Virus record (IMG/VR): IMGVR_UViG_3300030117_001986
Location: 1 to 22,558 of that record
Reading direction: 5' to 3' (one strand)
Source of the DNA: a virus
DNA length: 22,558 bases
Both the position numbers and the translations under genes were made by a program. The notes beneath the pieces are model-generated. The model was not told the origin of the DNA. It worked only from the letters and a program-made list of their open reading frames with translations, and did no database searches. Below, piece after piece: positions 1 through 9,100 of this stretch; the stretch's first letter is position 1, and the number at the start of each line of letters is the position of its first letter.

Positions 1-657
1 GGTGCGCCAAACACTCCTGGTATAACATTTGACAGTAACAGTAATAAGGTAGTTGTAGGATATGCAGATGGTGGAGATAGTAATAAAGGTAAGGCTGTTG
101 TATTTAATGGAAGTGATTTAAACCTAACATCAGAAAACTACATAGGATTATCTAATGCCTGTTCATTTCATGGTGCTACAGAAACATATACAGTAACAGT
201 AGCCTCTGGCGTATTCTACTTAAATGGTTTAGCAAATCCACCAATACAATTACTAAGAGGCCATACATATATATTTGATCAGGCTGATGGTACTAATGAT
301 GGTCATCCATTTCATTTTAAAGATACAGGAGGAAGTCAATATACTAGTGGCGTAACTGTTACAGGTACAGCAGGAACTTCAGGTGCTAAAGTAACTATTG
401 TCGTACCTATAGATGCAACAGAGCCAAGTCAGTATTATTGTACTGTACACGGTAATAGTATGGGTAATGTAATTACCATAGAAGAAAGTTTTGCAGAGAT
501 AGATGTAGTAGGCACAGTAAACAAACATCAATCAGGTTTAACAGCAGGTCAGACATATTATGTACAGACTGATGGCACATTAGGGACAAGTGCAGATAGT
601 CCTAGTGTAGTAGCTGGTACGGCCATATCTGCAACAGAGATTATAGTAAAAGGATAG
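1..657 (+). CDS. Tail-fibre-like structural protein with cupredoxin-like domain (3' part only)
   Basis: Frame 1 is open from the first base to a TAG stop, so this is the C-terminal 218 residues of a longer protein whose start lies before the window. Three parts can be seen. Residues about 1-60 resemble the KVVVGYADGG and NYIGLSNA repeats of large marine phage fibre proteins. Residues about 61-160 look like a cupredoxin fold: His102 and His105 in a DGHPFHF segment, then YYC-x2-H-x3-M with Cys147, His150 and Met154, the ligand set of a type 1 copper site. Residues about 165-218 contain GLTAGQTYYVQTDG and end GTAISATEIIVKG, a C-terminal module I associate with phage fibres. It is probably an exposed adhesin or fibre part. 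Metal binding is inferred from the ligand pattern; the structural role comes from the repeats and from the virion genes downstream. An internal ATG at 460 is unlikely to be a start because it would cut off the Cys and His. Confidence 0.75.
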   Translation, partial: GAPNTPGITFDSNSNKVVVGYADGGDSNKGKAVVFNGSDLNLTSENYIGLSNACSFHGATETYTVTVASGVFYLNGLANPPIQLLRGHTYIFDQADGTNDGHPFHFKDTGGSQYTSGVTVTGTAGTSGAKVTIVVPIDATEPSQYYCTVHGNSMGNVITIEESFAEIDVVGTVNKHQSGLTAGQTYYVQTDGTLGTSADSPSVVAGTAISATEIIVKG

Positions 658-663
658 AGATTA

Positions 664-903
664 ATGATGGGCGAGATATCACCAGTAATTTTTTGGAACG
701 TAGTATTAACGCTGGTGATCGCACCTGCTATATGGATGTTCAGGAATCTTATGGGAGAAGTTAAACGCATAGATATACTTCTGAACAGAACTAGAGAAGA
801 ATACTCTACTAAGCAAGAGCTAAGAGAAGATATGAAAATGGTTACAGATGCTCTGCATAGGTTAGAGGATAAGTTAGATAAAGTATTAGAGAGAGGAAAA
901 TAA
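664..903 (+). CDS. Small membrane-anchored coiled-coil protein (possible holin or spanin-like)
   Basis: This 79-residue protein has one hydrophobic segment at about residues 8-26 (SPVIFWNVVLTLVIAPAIW). A highly charged helix follows from about 30 to 79, with a heptad-like pattern that suggests a coiled coil. It starts 6 bases after the fibre stop with AGGATAGAGATTA upstream; a second ATG at 667 is an equally possible start. The next gene begins 1 base after its stop, so it is co-transcribed with virion genes. Proteins of this shape next to tail-fibre genes are often lysis accessories (holin or spanin subunits), but no family-specific motif is visible. An alternative is a small virion scaffold or membrane-contact protein. 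Confidence 0.7.
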   Translation: MMGEISPVIFWNVVLTLVIAPAIWMFRNLMGEVKRIDILLNRTREEYSTKQELREDMKMVTDALHRLEDKLDKVLERGK

Positions 904-904
904 G

Positions 905-2248
905 ATGGCAACTCAGATGGAAATAGGAATGTATGTTGCACAAAATCCAGATGTTCAACAACACGCAGCAAATACAGCAGCAGCTTCAGGTTTTGCTCCT
1001 GGTACTCCAGAATATATTCAAGTTTTTCAAAAAACTGCTGTAGATCATGCTATAAATTTTGGTACAGCAGAAGGTAGGGTAGGAGCGCAAGCAGTTGCAA
1101 CTACTAGTCCTACAGAAAATAATGCTCAAGCTGGTACTTCTACTGGTGGTAGTCAAACAATGAATTTTACTGCACCACCTCCACCTGATCCTGTAGATCT
1201 TACACCAATTACTAGTGCTATAGGAACACCAGGAACAGGACAACCTAGTACTTTAATGGGTCAAACACAAGGTATAAGAGAAGTAGTAGATCCTTTAGGT
1301 GAAAGAATACAAGGTGTAAGAGATGTAGTAGATCCTTTAGCAGGACAAGTAACAGGTATTGGTACAAGTATAGGAACTGCTGGAACTGGTCAAGCTGATA
1401 CTTTAATGGGTCAGACAGCAGATATACAATCAGGTATTGGTCAAGCAGGTGAAGGACAAACAGATTTATTTGCAGGTCAAAGAGGTATCATGTCAGGTAT
1501 TGGAACTGCTGGTACTGATACTGAATCAGGAACAGGACTTGTAGGTGGTCAAGAAAGATTAGGTATTGGTCAAAGTCTTCTTTCTCTTGGTCAAGGACAA
1601 TTAGGACAACAAATTGGTCAATCAGGTGGTACATTAACTGATACAGCAACAGGTGAAACTGCTACGACAGCACCTACAGGATTGTATGCAGGACAGGCTG
1701 GATTAGGTCAACAGATAGGTACTGCTGCTGTAACTGGTGAAGACGGTACTGTTACACAAAAACCTACTGGATTGTATGCAGGTCAGGCAGGATTAATGTC
1801 TGGTCAAACAGGACTAACTCAAGATATATCTGGATTAGGTAGAGATTTATCAGGAATTGGAGATCAACTATCTGGAGATTTATCTGGTTTAGGTAATCAA
1901 TTAGGAGCATTTCGTACTGCTGCTGAACAGTATCAACGTGGTGCTACAACTCAACGTGGTGACATTCAAGGTACACAAAGAGCAGGTCAAGCAGCTTTAA
2001 CAGCGCAGGTTCAAGGTGTAGGTCAACAAGCTAATCGTGCAGCTGAAATGATGGCACAACAAAGACAACAGCAACAACAACCAGCAGTACAGCAACAAGC
2101 AGCTCAGTTTGCTCAATCTGCACCAAGGGCTACTCCAAGTAACCAACAAGTAGGTCCAATGGGTCCAATGGCAACTGACCCAAGAGATGCTATTATGCAA
2201 CAATTAATGGCTAATAGAATAGGGCTTATGAACAGAGGTCCAGTATAA
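905..2248 (+). CDS. Gly/Gln-rich repeat virion protein
   Basis: The protein has 447 residues and no recognised enzyme domain. Residues about 8-60 carry YVAQNPDVQQ, a variable stretch, then HAINFGTAEGR, a version of the NPDV...HY..G..EGR motif found in many secreted and surface proteins; the next gene has it too. Residues about 97-330 form a degenerate repeat built of GIGTAGTGQ, DTLMGQ, LYAGQAGL and VVDPL units. The last third has RQQQQQPAVQQQ at about 388-400 and a Pro/Met-rich end (VGPMGPM). The composition suggests an extended, fibrous or flexible virion protein, perhaps a tail or tail-tip component. The start follows AGAGGAAAATAAG, 1 base after the previous stop. The structural role is inferred from the repeat composition and from neighbours, not from a known family. 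Confidence 0.75.
   Translation: MATQMEIGMYVAQNPDVQQHAANTAAASGFAPGTPEYIQVFQKTAVDHAINFGTAEGRVGAQAVATTSPTENNAQAGTSTGGSQTMNFTAPPPPDPVDLTPITSAIGTPGTGQPSTLMGQTQGIREVVDPLGERIQGVRDVVDPLAGQVTGIGTSIGTAGTGQADTLMGQTADIQSGIGQAGEGQTDLFAGQRGIMSGIGTAGTDTESGTGLVGGQERLGIGQSLLSLGQGQLGQQIGQSGGTLTDTATGETATTAPTGLYAGQAGLGQQIGTAAVTGEDGTVTQKPTGLYAGQAGLMSGQTGLTQDISGLGRDLSGIGDQLSGDLSGLGNQLGAFRTAAEQYQRGATTQRGDIQGTQRAGQAALTAQVQGVGQQANRAAEMMAQQRQQQQQPAVQQQAAQFAQSAPRATPSNQQVGPMGPMATDPRDAIMQQLMANRIGLMNRGPV
1673..1795 (+). repeat. Near-identical 33-bp direct repeat pair inside the Gly/Gln-rich gene
   Basis: Bases 1673-1705 and 1763-1795 both read CCTAC(A/T)GGATTGTATGCAGG and continue alike, with three mismatches over 33 bases, all in third codon positions. 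Both copies encode PTGLYAGQAGL. They are the clearest nucleotide-level copies in a wider degenerate repeat field, about 1195-1880. The 90-bp spacing is a multiple of three, so gain or loss of a unit would keep the frame. Confidence 0.8.
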
Positions 2249-2259
2249 GGAATAACAAG

Positions 2260-3939
2260 ATGGTAGAAATAACAGATCCTTTTGCTCAATACGTAGATCC
2301 AAACACTAATGAGATTCGACAAGATCTTCAAGGTGGTGATTTAGGTAATCTAGCTTCTCTACGTGGTTTAGAAGGACCGCAAAGAGATGAAGCATTGGCA
2401 GGATTACAGGAAAGACTACAAGCTAGAACACCTAGAGGTGAAGAAGGACGAGTTTTTAAAGGTTTGTTTACTGGTATAGGTGGTGGAGAAGCTTACGATA
2501 AATATAAATCTGCTGTAGGTACTTCTCAGGGATTTGTAGATGAGTATGGTAAATCTACTCCTATAGGTGAATATGCAGATTTAGCTAAAACTCCTACACT
2601 AATTGAGGGAGAATTTAATGAAGCTGAGTACCTTAAACAAAATCCAGATGTAGCAGCTGCTGTACAAGCAGGAACTATTAAATCTGGTAAAGATCATTAT
2701 GATACTTTTGGTAAAATTGAAGGTAGAGAAGATCCTAGAGATGGTGGAACTGAATTAAAACTAGATAAAATTGTAGCTGATGAAGAAAAAGAATTTTTAG
2801 ATAAAGAAGACTATAGTATAGATCCAGATAAATATACAGCTACTACACAACAAGTAACTGCGGAAGTAGGACCAACTCCTGTAAAAACTGAAGCAGGATC
2901 TTTTTCAGCAGTAGAACAAGCAGCAGAAGTAGCTAAAGAATCTGTAACAGCAGCCAAGCAAGAAGGTTTAACAGACATTGTTACTGCTCAACAAGGTACA
3001 GTAGAAAAAGAAGCAACTGTTGAATTTCAACTTTCTAAACTAATGACTCAGTTTGAAGGTGGTAAGATACCTCCATTTGCTGCTGGTGCTATTAGATTAG
3101 CTGAACAAAAATTGGCCGCTAGAGGAATGGGTGCATCTAGTATGGCTGGGGCTGCTATCGTACAGGCTGCAATGGAAGCTTCTACACCTATAGCTGCTGC
3201 TGACGCACAAACATATAGAGCAATGCAGGAAAAAAACTTAGATAACAGGCAACAGGCAGAAGTACTGAATGCTCAGATGACACTACAATTAGATGTAGCT
3301 AATCTTAATAACGAACAACAAACTAGAATATTTAATACAGGTAATCGTGTCCAATCATTGTTTAATGATCAGGCTGCTGTAAACTCAGCTAAACAGTTTA
3401 ATGCTTCTAGCGCACAACAGAATGATCAGTTCTTTGCTAATTTATTTAACTCTTCTGCACAGTTTTATTCTAATCAAAAAAATGCAGTGGCTATGAATAA
3501 TGCAGGTAGAGCAGATGCAGCCTCACAGTTTAATCAAAAATTAGCAAGCACTAGAGATTTAGCGTATCAAAAAAATAGTATATTAATTGATCAGGCTAAT
3601 GCAGTGTATAGAAGACAGATTAATACTGCTAATACTGCAATTAAAAATGCAGAAACAGAGTATAATACAAATCAACTATTTAATATACAACAAGATGCAA
3701 AAAATAAATTACTACAAGATTTTAAAGACAGAGAGTATTTTGCTAGAACTTTAGCTAGAGATCAAAAACAATTTGATAATACTTTAGCTTTATCTAGTTT
3801 TGCATTTGATAAAAATTTAAAAACTTCAAAAGAAATTGCACAAGGTAGATTAGTTGGTGGAGTTTTAGCTGGGGTTGCAGATAGTGTGTTCAATAGTATT
3901 TTTGAACCAAAAAGTACAACTACAACAGAAAAGGATTAA
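2260..3939 (+). CDS. Long alpha-helical virion protein with NPDV...EGR motif
   Basis: The gene encodes 559 residues. Residues about 122-157 contain YLKQNPDVAAA...HYDTFGKIEGRED, a good match to the short YL..NPDV...HY...G..EGR motif of surface and calcium-binding repeat proteins. Residues about 205-540 are Ala/Gln/Asn-rich and predicted helical, with an early Gly/Ala-rich stretch (LAARGMGASSMAGAA), then long amphipathic helices, and a small hydrophobic patch (LVGGVLAGVADSVF) near the C-terminus. This pattern suits a tail or internal virion protein, possibly one that is ejected or touches membrane. A ribosome site AAGGA lies 8 bases before the ATG, 11 bases after the previous stop. No enzymatic motif was found; the function remains inferred from position and composition. 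Confidence 0.75.
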   Translation: MVEITDPFAQYVDPNTNEIRQDLQGGDLGNLASLRGLEGPQRDEALAGLQERLQARTPRGEEGRVFKGLFTGIGGGEAYDKYKSAVGTSQGFVDEYGKSTPIGEYADLAKTPTLIEGEFNEAEYLKQNPDVAAAVQAGTIKSGKDHYDTFGKIEGREDPRDGGTELKLDKIVADEEKEFLDKEDYSIDPDKYTATTQQVTAEVGPTPVKTEAGSFSAVEQAAEVAKESVTAAKQEGLTDIVTAQQGTVEKEATVEFQLSKLMTQFEGGKIPPFAAGAIRLAEQKLAARGMGASSMAGAAIVQAAMEASTPIAAADAQTYRAMQEKNLDNRQQAEVLNAQMTLQLDVANLNNEQQTRIFNTGNRVQSLFNDQAAVNSAKQFNASSAQQNDQFFANLFNSSAQFYSNQKNAVAMNNAGRADAASQFNQKLASTRDLAYQKNSILIDQANAVYRRQINTANTAIKNAETEYNTNQLFNIQQDAKNKLLQDFKDREYFARTLARDQKQFDNTLALSSFAFDKNLKTSKEIAQGRLVGGVLAGVADSVFNSIFEPKSTTTTEKD

Positions 3940-3943
3940 AATA

Positions 3944-4285
3944 ATGGCAATAGATAAATTTATTGGGTCATTTGGAGATGTTTTTGGTAGCGGAGGCAAA
4001 GGTGGTTCTATTTTTACAAAAGCAATAGGTGTAGGTTTAGGAGCGTTAAAAAATAGTTTAACTAAAAAACAATCAGGTAGTAGTTTTACTCCTTATTCTA
4101 CAATAAAAGCAGAAAAAACAAGTGGAATACCTACTTCAAGAACACAATTTTCTACCACACCTAAAGTATCTGCTAGTATGGATACAGCAACAAGGATAGT
4201 TAGAAGAGCAGAAGCAATAATGAAACCTGTTTCTATATCAAAAGGTATAGGTGAAGGTACTAGCCCAGGATTAAGAAACGTATAA
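3944..4285 (+). CDS. Small Gly/Ser-rich virion-cluster protein, unknown function
   Basis: The frame is open from an ATG at 3875, but the better start is the ATG at 3944. It has AGGA 8 bases upstream, sits 4 bases after the previous stop, and avoids a 65-base overlap. It gives 113 residues starting MAIDKFIGSFGDVFGSGGKGG. The N-terminal third is Gly-rich and mildly amphipathic (TKAIGVGLGALKNSL); the rest is basic and Ser/Thr-rich. I do not recognise the family. Its place between structural genes suggests a minor virion or assembly protein. Confidence 0.65.
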   Translation: MAIDKFIGSFGDVFGSGGKGGSIFTKAIGVGLGALKNSLTKKQSGSSFTPYSTIKAEKTSGIPTSRTQFSTTPKVSASMDTATRIVRRAEAIMKPVSISKGIGEGTSPGLRNV

Positions 4286-4295
4286 GGATAATATA

Positions 4296-4826
4296 ATGGC
4301 TGAGTTAATGAATGAGTTTGATGGTCCTATACCAATGGCTTCTATGACGGAAGAATTGGGTTCTAGATCATATGAAAAACCACCACAATTTACAGATCCT
4401 GCTGATGCATTTGATATGATCATAGATGGTCTTACATCTGAGGAAGCAATTGAACGTGTATCTGTGGCTGTACAATTGGGTGTACCTGCTGAACTGGTTA
4501 CTCAGTCATTAATGTTTAGTGGTTGGGCTACAGGTAAATATAGCTTTGATACTATGTTGATGTTAGCTGGTCCTGTATTTGAAGTCTTAACGAATTTACT
4601 AGATAGATCTGGTATTAACTATCAAAAGTTTGCAGAGCGAGAAGGTGATACAGATATTGAAGAAGCAATGAAGTTATTAGAAGAGTTAAGGTCTGGGGAA
4701 ATAGAAGAAACCTCTGAAGAAGAACCTGAAGAGATGGAAGATGATACTGAAGAACCAGAGATGATGCCAGAAGAATCTGAAGAACCAGAGGTTCCTAGAG
4801 GTGGTCTAATGGGAGGAGTTGCGTAA
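4296..4826 (+). CDS. Acidic-tailed virion-cluster protein, unknown function
   Basis: This 176-residue protein has two parts. Residues about 30-125 look like a compact helical domain (PADAFDMIIDGLTSEEAIERV, then GWATGKYSFDTMLMLAGPVFEVL). From about 120 onward it is extremely acidic, with many Glu and Asp between Pro and Met, and closes with PRGGLMGGVA. Such acidic tails occur on scaffolding-like and DNA-mimicking phage proteins, but no specific match is recognised. AAGGA lies upstream at normal spacing, and its TAA shares one base with the next ATG (TAATG), so translation is probably coupled. Confidence 0.7.
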   Translation: MAELMNEFDGPIPMASMTEELGSRSYEKPPQFTDPADAFDMIIDGLTSEEAIERVSVAVQLGVPAELVTQSLMFSGWATGKYSFDTMLMLAGPVFEVLTNLLDRSGINYQKFAEREGDTDIEEAMKLLEELRSGEIEETSEEEPEEMEDDTEEPEMMPEESEEPEVPRGGLMGGVA

Positions 4827-6187
4827 TGGGTTTTTTTAACGTCAGTGATGCTATGGCATTAGGTCTTATTGAAGGTGCTGACATGGCATTTGAAAATATA
4901 AGAGTACAAGAGAAAGAAGATTATGACAATGCTAAAAGAAAAGCAGAGAAAGCTAGTATTGTTGCTGGAGAAGTTACTGCTAAATATAAACAACAAGAAA
5001 AACTTTATGAAATTACAGGTCAATCTCTTTTAAAAGATGTAGCTTTTCAAAAAGCTATTAACAATTTAAGGACTAAATATCCTGAAGAGTTTGCTGGTGT
5101 TTCAGATGCACAAATAGCTACAAGATTTGGAAAATCTTACATACTACATAATTCAAAAGATAGAAATGATTCTCCTGCTAAATATGCGGTTAGGGCTGCA
5201 CAGTCTTTAAATGAACAAGTTAGAAATGAAACTGTTGATCCAAATTTATTTTCTATTAAAGACGTAGAAAAACCTATTGATATTCAAACTAAAGAATTAA
5301 CTACAATGGAAAAAATGACTCCTAAAGGTAGATTAATGGAAATGGAACAATCATACAGACCTTCTGGTATAGGTGGTGAAGCATTTGATACTGCAATGAA
5401 AGGAGGTACACCAACAGTACCTGTAACCCAAACAGAGTCTTTAGTTAAATCTGCTAGAGAACCTAATACTAGAGCAGAACAAAGATATCAAGATGAAGCA
5501 TTATTAAATGCTCTTGAATTTACCGTGCCTGTTAATCTAGATGGAACAATTAATTATGATAAAGCAGAAATAAATGAAAACAGTATAACTAAAAACAATT
5601 TAACTCCTGATGATGTAAATAATGCAAAACAACAATTATTTGTTTTAAGAGGAAAATTTGATGCTTTTTTAAATAAAATGAATATAACTCCAGTTGATCA
5701 AAATCAAATTTTAGAAGCAGCACAAAAGTTTCGTACATTATTTATAAATAAAGATTTTAGTTTTAATGAAGAATTATTTAATAAAGTAAATCCTAATAAC
5801 ATAGATCAAATACTACAAGAAACAGTAAGTAAACAAGAAAAAGATAATAAAAATAAAAAACCAAATACTATACTTGTACCTATTGATCCTAATCAAACAT
5901 CAAAACCAGGTCTTTTAAAAGAACTTAAAATAGAAAGTTTAATAAAAAAACTTAGGAAAAAAGGATTAAAACCTGAAGAAATTGAAAAACAAATAGAACT
6001 AGAAAAAGAAAAAAGTTTTATAAATAATAAACCAAAAGAACTAAAAGAAGCAGAAAGGCTTCAAAAAATACTACGAGTACAGAAAAAAGCAGAATATCCG
6101 TTTATATTAGAGTATGGTGATATGTTAATTGAATTTACTTCACATGAAGATATGGGTACAATTGTGAAAGATAAAACAGATGGCTAA
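4826..6187 (+). CDS. Charged helical virion protein, unknown function
   Basis: The gene encodes 453 residues rich in Lys and Glu, with long predicted helices at about 25-75 and a very basic/acidic coiled-coil-like stretch at about 370-420 (IEKQIELEKEKSFINNK). No catalytic motif is seen. It starts with a TAATG junction to the previous gene, after a strong ribosome site (GGGAGGAG), and overlaps the next gene by 8 bases. Its position directly before the giant 1589-residue protein suggests that both belong to the internal virion (core/ejection) set, as in T7-like phages where several such genes are adjacent. This is inference from order and composition. Confidence 0.7.
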   Translation: MGFFNVSDAMALGLIEGADMAFENIRVQEKEDYDNAKRKAEKASIVAGEVTAKYKQQEKLYEITGQSLLKDVAFQKAINNLRTKYPEEFAGVSDAQIATRFGKSYILHNSKDRNDSPAKYAVRAAQSLNEQVRNETVDPNLFSIKDVEKPIDIQTKELTTMEKMTPKGRLMEMEQSYRPSGIGGEAFDTAMKGGTPTVPVTQTESLVKSAREPNTRAEQRYQDEALLNALEFTVPVNLDGTINYDKAEINENSITKNNLTPDDVNNAKQQLFVLRGKFDAFLNKMNITPVDQNQILEAAQKFRTLFINKDFSFNEELFNKVNPNNIDQILQETVSKQEKDNKNKKPNTILVPIDPNQTSKPGLLKELKIESLIKKLRKKGLKPEEIEKQIELEKEKSFINNKPKELKEAERLQKILRVQKKAEYPFILEYGDMLIEFTSHEDMGTIVKDKTDG

Positions 6188-9100
6188 AAAAACTCGCGCT
6201 GATCTTCTTAATGATAAAGAGTTTATGAATACTGTTTATGAGTATAGTTTAAACAGGTATGAAGAACTTCCTGACAACAATGAACAAGCACTAGAACAAT
6301 TTATAGAAGACTATAGAGAGTTAAATAACAATACTATTGGTGCTTTTCAATTTATTAACTATGTTGAAAGTCTTAAAGATGAAGAATACAAAGCAAGATT
6401 AGGACAAATATATAAAACTGTAGATGATGAGTTAGAAAATTTTTATGCTGATGAATCTATAGGTTTTAAAGAACAAGCAGGTGCTGTAGGAGATTATCTT
6501 TTTTACAATATTGTTGATCCTATTAATGCTTTAGGTTTTGGTGCAGGTAAACTTGTGTCTAGTGCTATAGGAAGACAAATGATAAAAAGTGCTGTAGGTA
6601 AATCTTTAGGTACTAAATTAAAGACAGCAGCTATTATTGGCACGGCAGAAGGTGCAGCAGGTGCTGGTGTAGATTACGCAGCTCAGTTAGCAGAAAAAGA
6701 TCTAGGTGTTAGAGATGAAATAGATTTAAGTAGCTTAGGTACAGCAGCAGTTCTAGGGGGAACAATAGGTGGTGGAATAGGTGCAATAGCAGCAAAAGGA
6801 TCTGATCAAACTACTCAACAACTAACTAAATATCTTACTGAACAAGATAAAATTGCAGGTGTTAAGTTATCTGATGATGCTATTGCAACTAAAAAAGCAC
6901 CTAAAGATTATACTGGGTTTTATGTAACTGACAATGGTACAGAAGTAGGTAGGGTTCTTAGTGGTACTAAAGATAAACTTGAAGTAGATTTTGGAATAGA
7001 TTCTGCAACTGGTCAGAGTAATGTAAAACAACTAACACTAAAAGAATTAAAAGGTGTATCAGAAGACGCTAAACGTAAAGCTATAGTTAAACAAGATGTA
7101 AAAGGTTTAATGCCATTAGACACTGCAAAGGTTGCTGAAGGTGAGAAGGTATTAAATGATGTAGGAATTGTAACTAAAGAAGATAAAGAATTATATAGAA
7201 CATCTCTTAATGAAAAAACAATGCAAACAGTAAGAGAGTCAATGGAAGAATGGTCTGCAAATTCCCCTGAATTACAAACATTGATAAAACCAGGTCAAAG
7301 AATTACAGATTTTGTAGGAGATATGTTTGAAAGAATAAGTAAAAAAGAAGGTCTTGATGCTATGAATTATGCTAATAGTAAGACACTTCAAAATTTTATA
7401 CAAGTTTTAGGTAAAAATGGTATTTCTCCTGAAAGATTTTCAGTTATCTTACGTGCAGATGTAAGTCAAGCAGGTAGAACCTTACAACATACCAGTGCTA
7501 TAAAAAAAGCATTTAATAATAATCTTAAAGAAGTACAACAATTTAATTATAGTTTAACAGAGGCAGCTAAAAGATTAACTCCTGAAGATCAGTCAGTATT
7601 AGCTTATGCTAGAGAATTAGATAAAAGATCTAATCAAGTAGGTTCAATGTTTTCTAGGCTTGTAGATGTTTGGAGAGGATCATTAGTTGTGTCTCCTGCT
7701 ACTACTCTTAGAAACATTATAGGTTCTATGTTAAGAGTACCTTCAGAAACACTTCAAAAACAATTAGATAAATGGTTTCAAGGATTTGAAGCAGAAATAT
7801 TAGGTAAGGAAGCATTACCTGATATTCCTGACTATAAAGTTTTTGATTTAGCTAATAACCTATTGCAAGTTAGAGGTGCAATGGATGTTACTAAATATAT
7901 TGGTAGGCATTTTTCAGAAGTAGATAAAAAAATATTTAGAGTTATAGATGACTTTGATACTGCATTTAATCCTAATAAGAAAGATGAAAAAGGTTTTATT
8001 GCAGCATTAGAAGGTGGTGTAAGATATCTTAACACTTTAAATATTATGCAAGATCAAAGAATAAAATCAGCAGCCTTTCTTTCATCATTGGATAGACAAG
8101 TTATACAAGCACGTAGGTTAGGTAACATTACTGACAATAGTGTTAATAGTTTAGAAGATATATTAAAAAATAATAAACTAGATTTACTAAGTAATAAAAT
8201 GATAGAGAATGCATTAACTGATGCGTATAAATTAACTTATCAAGTTAGAAATGTTAAAGATGCAACTAGTATCCCTGGTTTAGGTACAGTATTATCTACC
8301 TTGCAAAAAGCTGTAAATGATAATCCAGCATTAAAAATACTAATACCTTTTCCTAACTTCCAAGCTAACTCTATATCTTATTGGACAAATAGAATACCTG
8401 GTGTGGGTTTACTTAAAGCTGCTGGAGCGCAACGTAAAATAAATTTAAAAAAAGGTACAGCTAAAGCTGATAGAGATAGATTAGGTCAAATAAAAATAGA
8501 AGCAAAAGAATTAGCTACAAAATCAGCAGCAGCTAAAAATCCTTTAGATAAAGTTGCTTTTAATGAGAGTATCCAAACTTTAAATAGAGAAAAAGAAGAG
8601 TTATTAGCTAAATTTGGTGAGTCTATGCAAGACTTAGCTAAAGTAAAACAAGGTTTAACTGAAACAGTTGATGGTGTTATTATGTTAGGTATAGCATATC
8701 AGATAAAAAATATGGAAGGGCAAGAAGGAACTAAATGGTATGAGTTTAAAGATCCTGAAGGTAGACTATACGATATGCGTCCTCTCTTTCCTCTTACACC
8801 TTTTTTATATATGGCCTCTGGATTAACTAAAATGTATAAAGGGGAAAAAGATCCTAATGATTGGTTTCCAACTCAAAGTAAAGATGCTATGGAGGCATTA
8901 ATAGGAACAACTGTTAGAGCAGGAGCAATTGGTAAACTACTTAGAGGAGGTCAAGCTGTACTTACAAGTGATAGTCCTTTTGATAAGGCTAAATGGGGTG
9001 ATGCTTTAGGTGCTACTATTGGTTATATTTTTGGTGGTGCAACTACTTTTCTTAGACCTGTAGGACAAGGAGCAGCAACATTAAGTGATGCAGAAAGTAG

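Noticed and set aside
558-971. 137-residue - strand frame opposite the fibre end and the small membrane protein
   Set aside because: It runs antisense to three adjacent well-packed + genes and reflects their codon use; no ribosome site.
3875-3943. Upstream ATG at 3875 for the 113-residue virion-cluster gene
   Set aside because: It would overlap the preceding gene by 65 bases without a good ribosome site; the ATG at 3944 has AGGA at proper distance.
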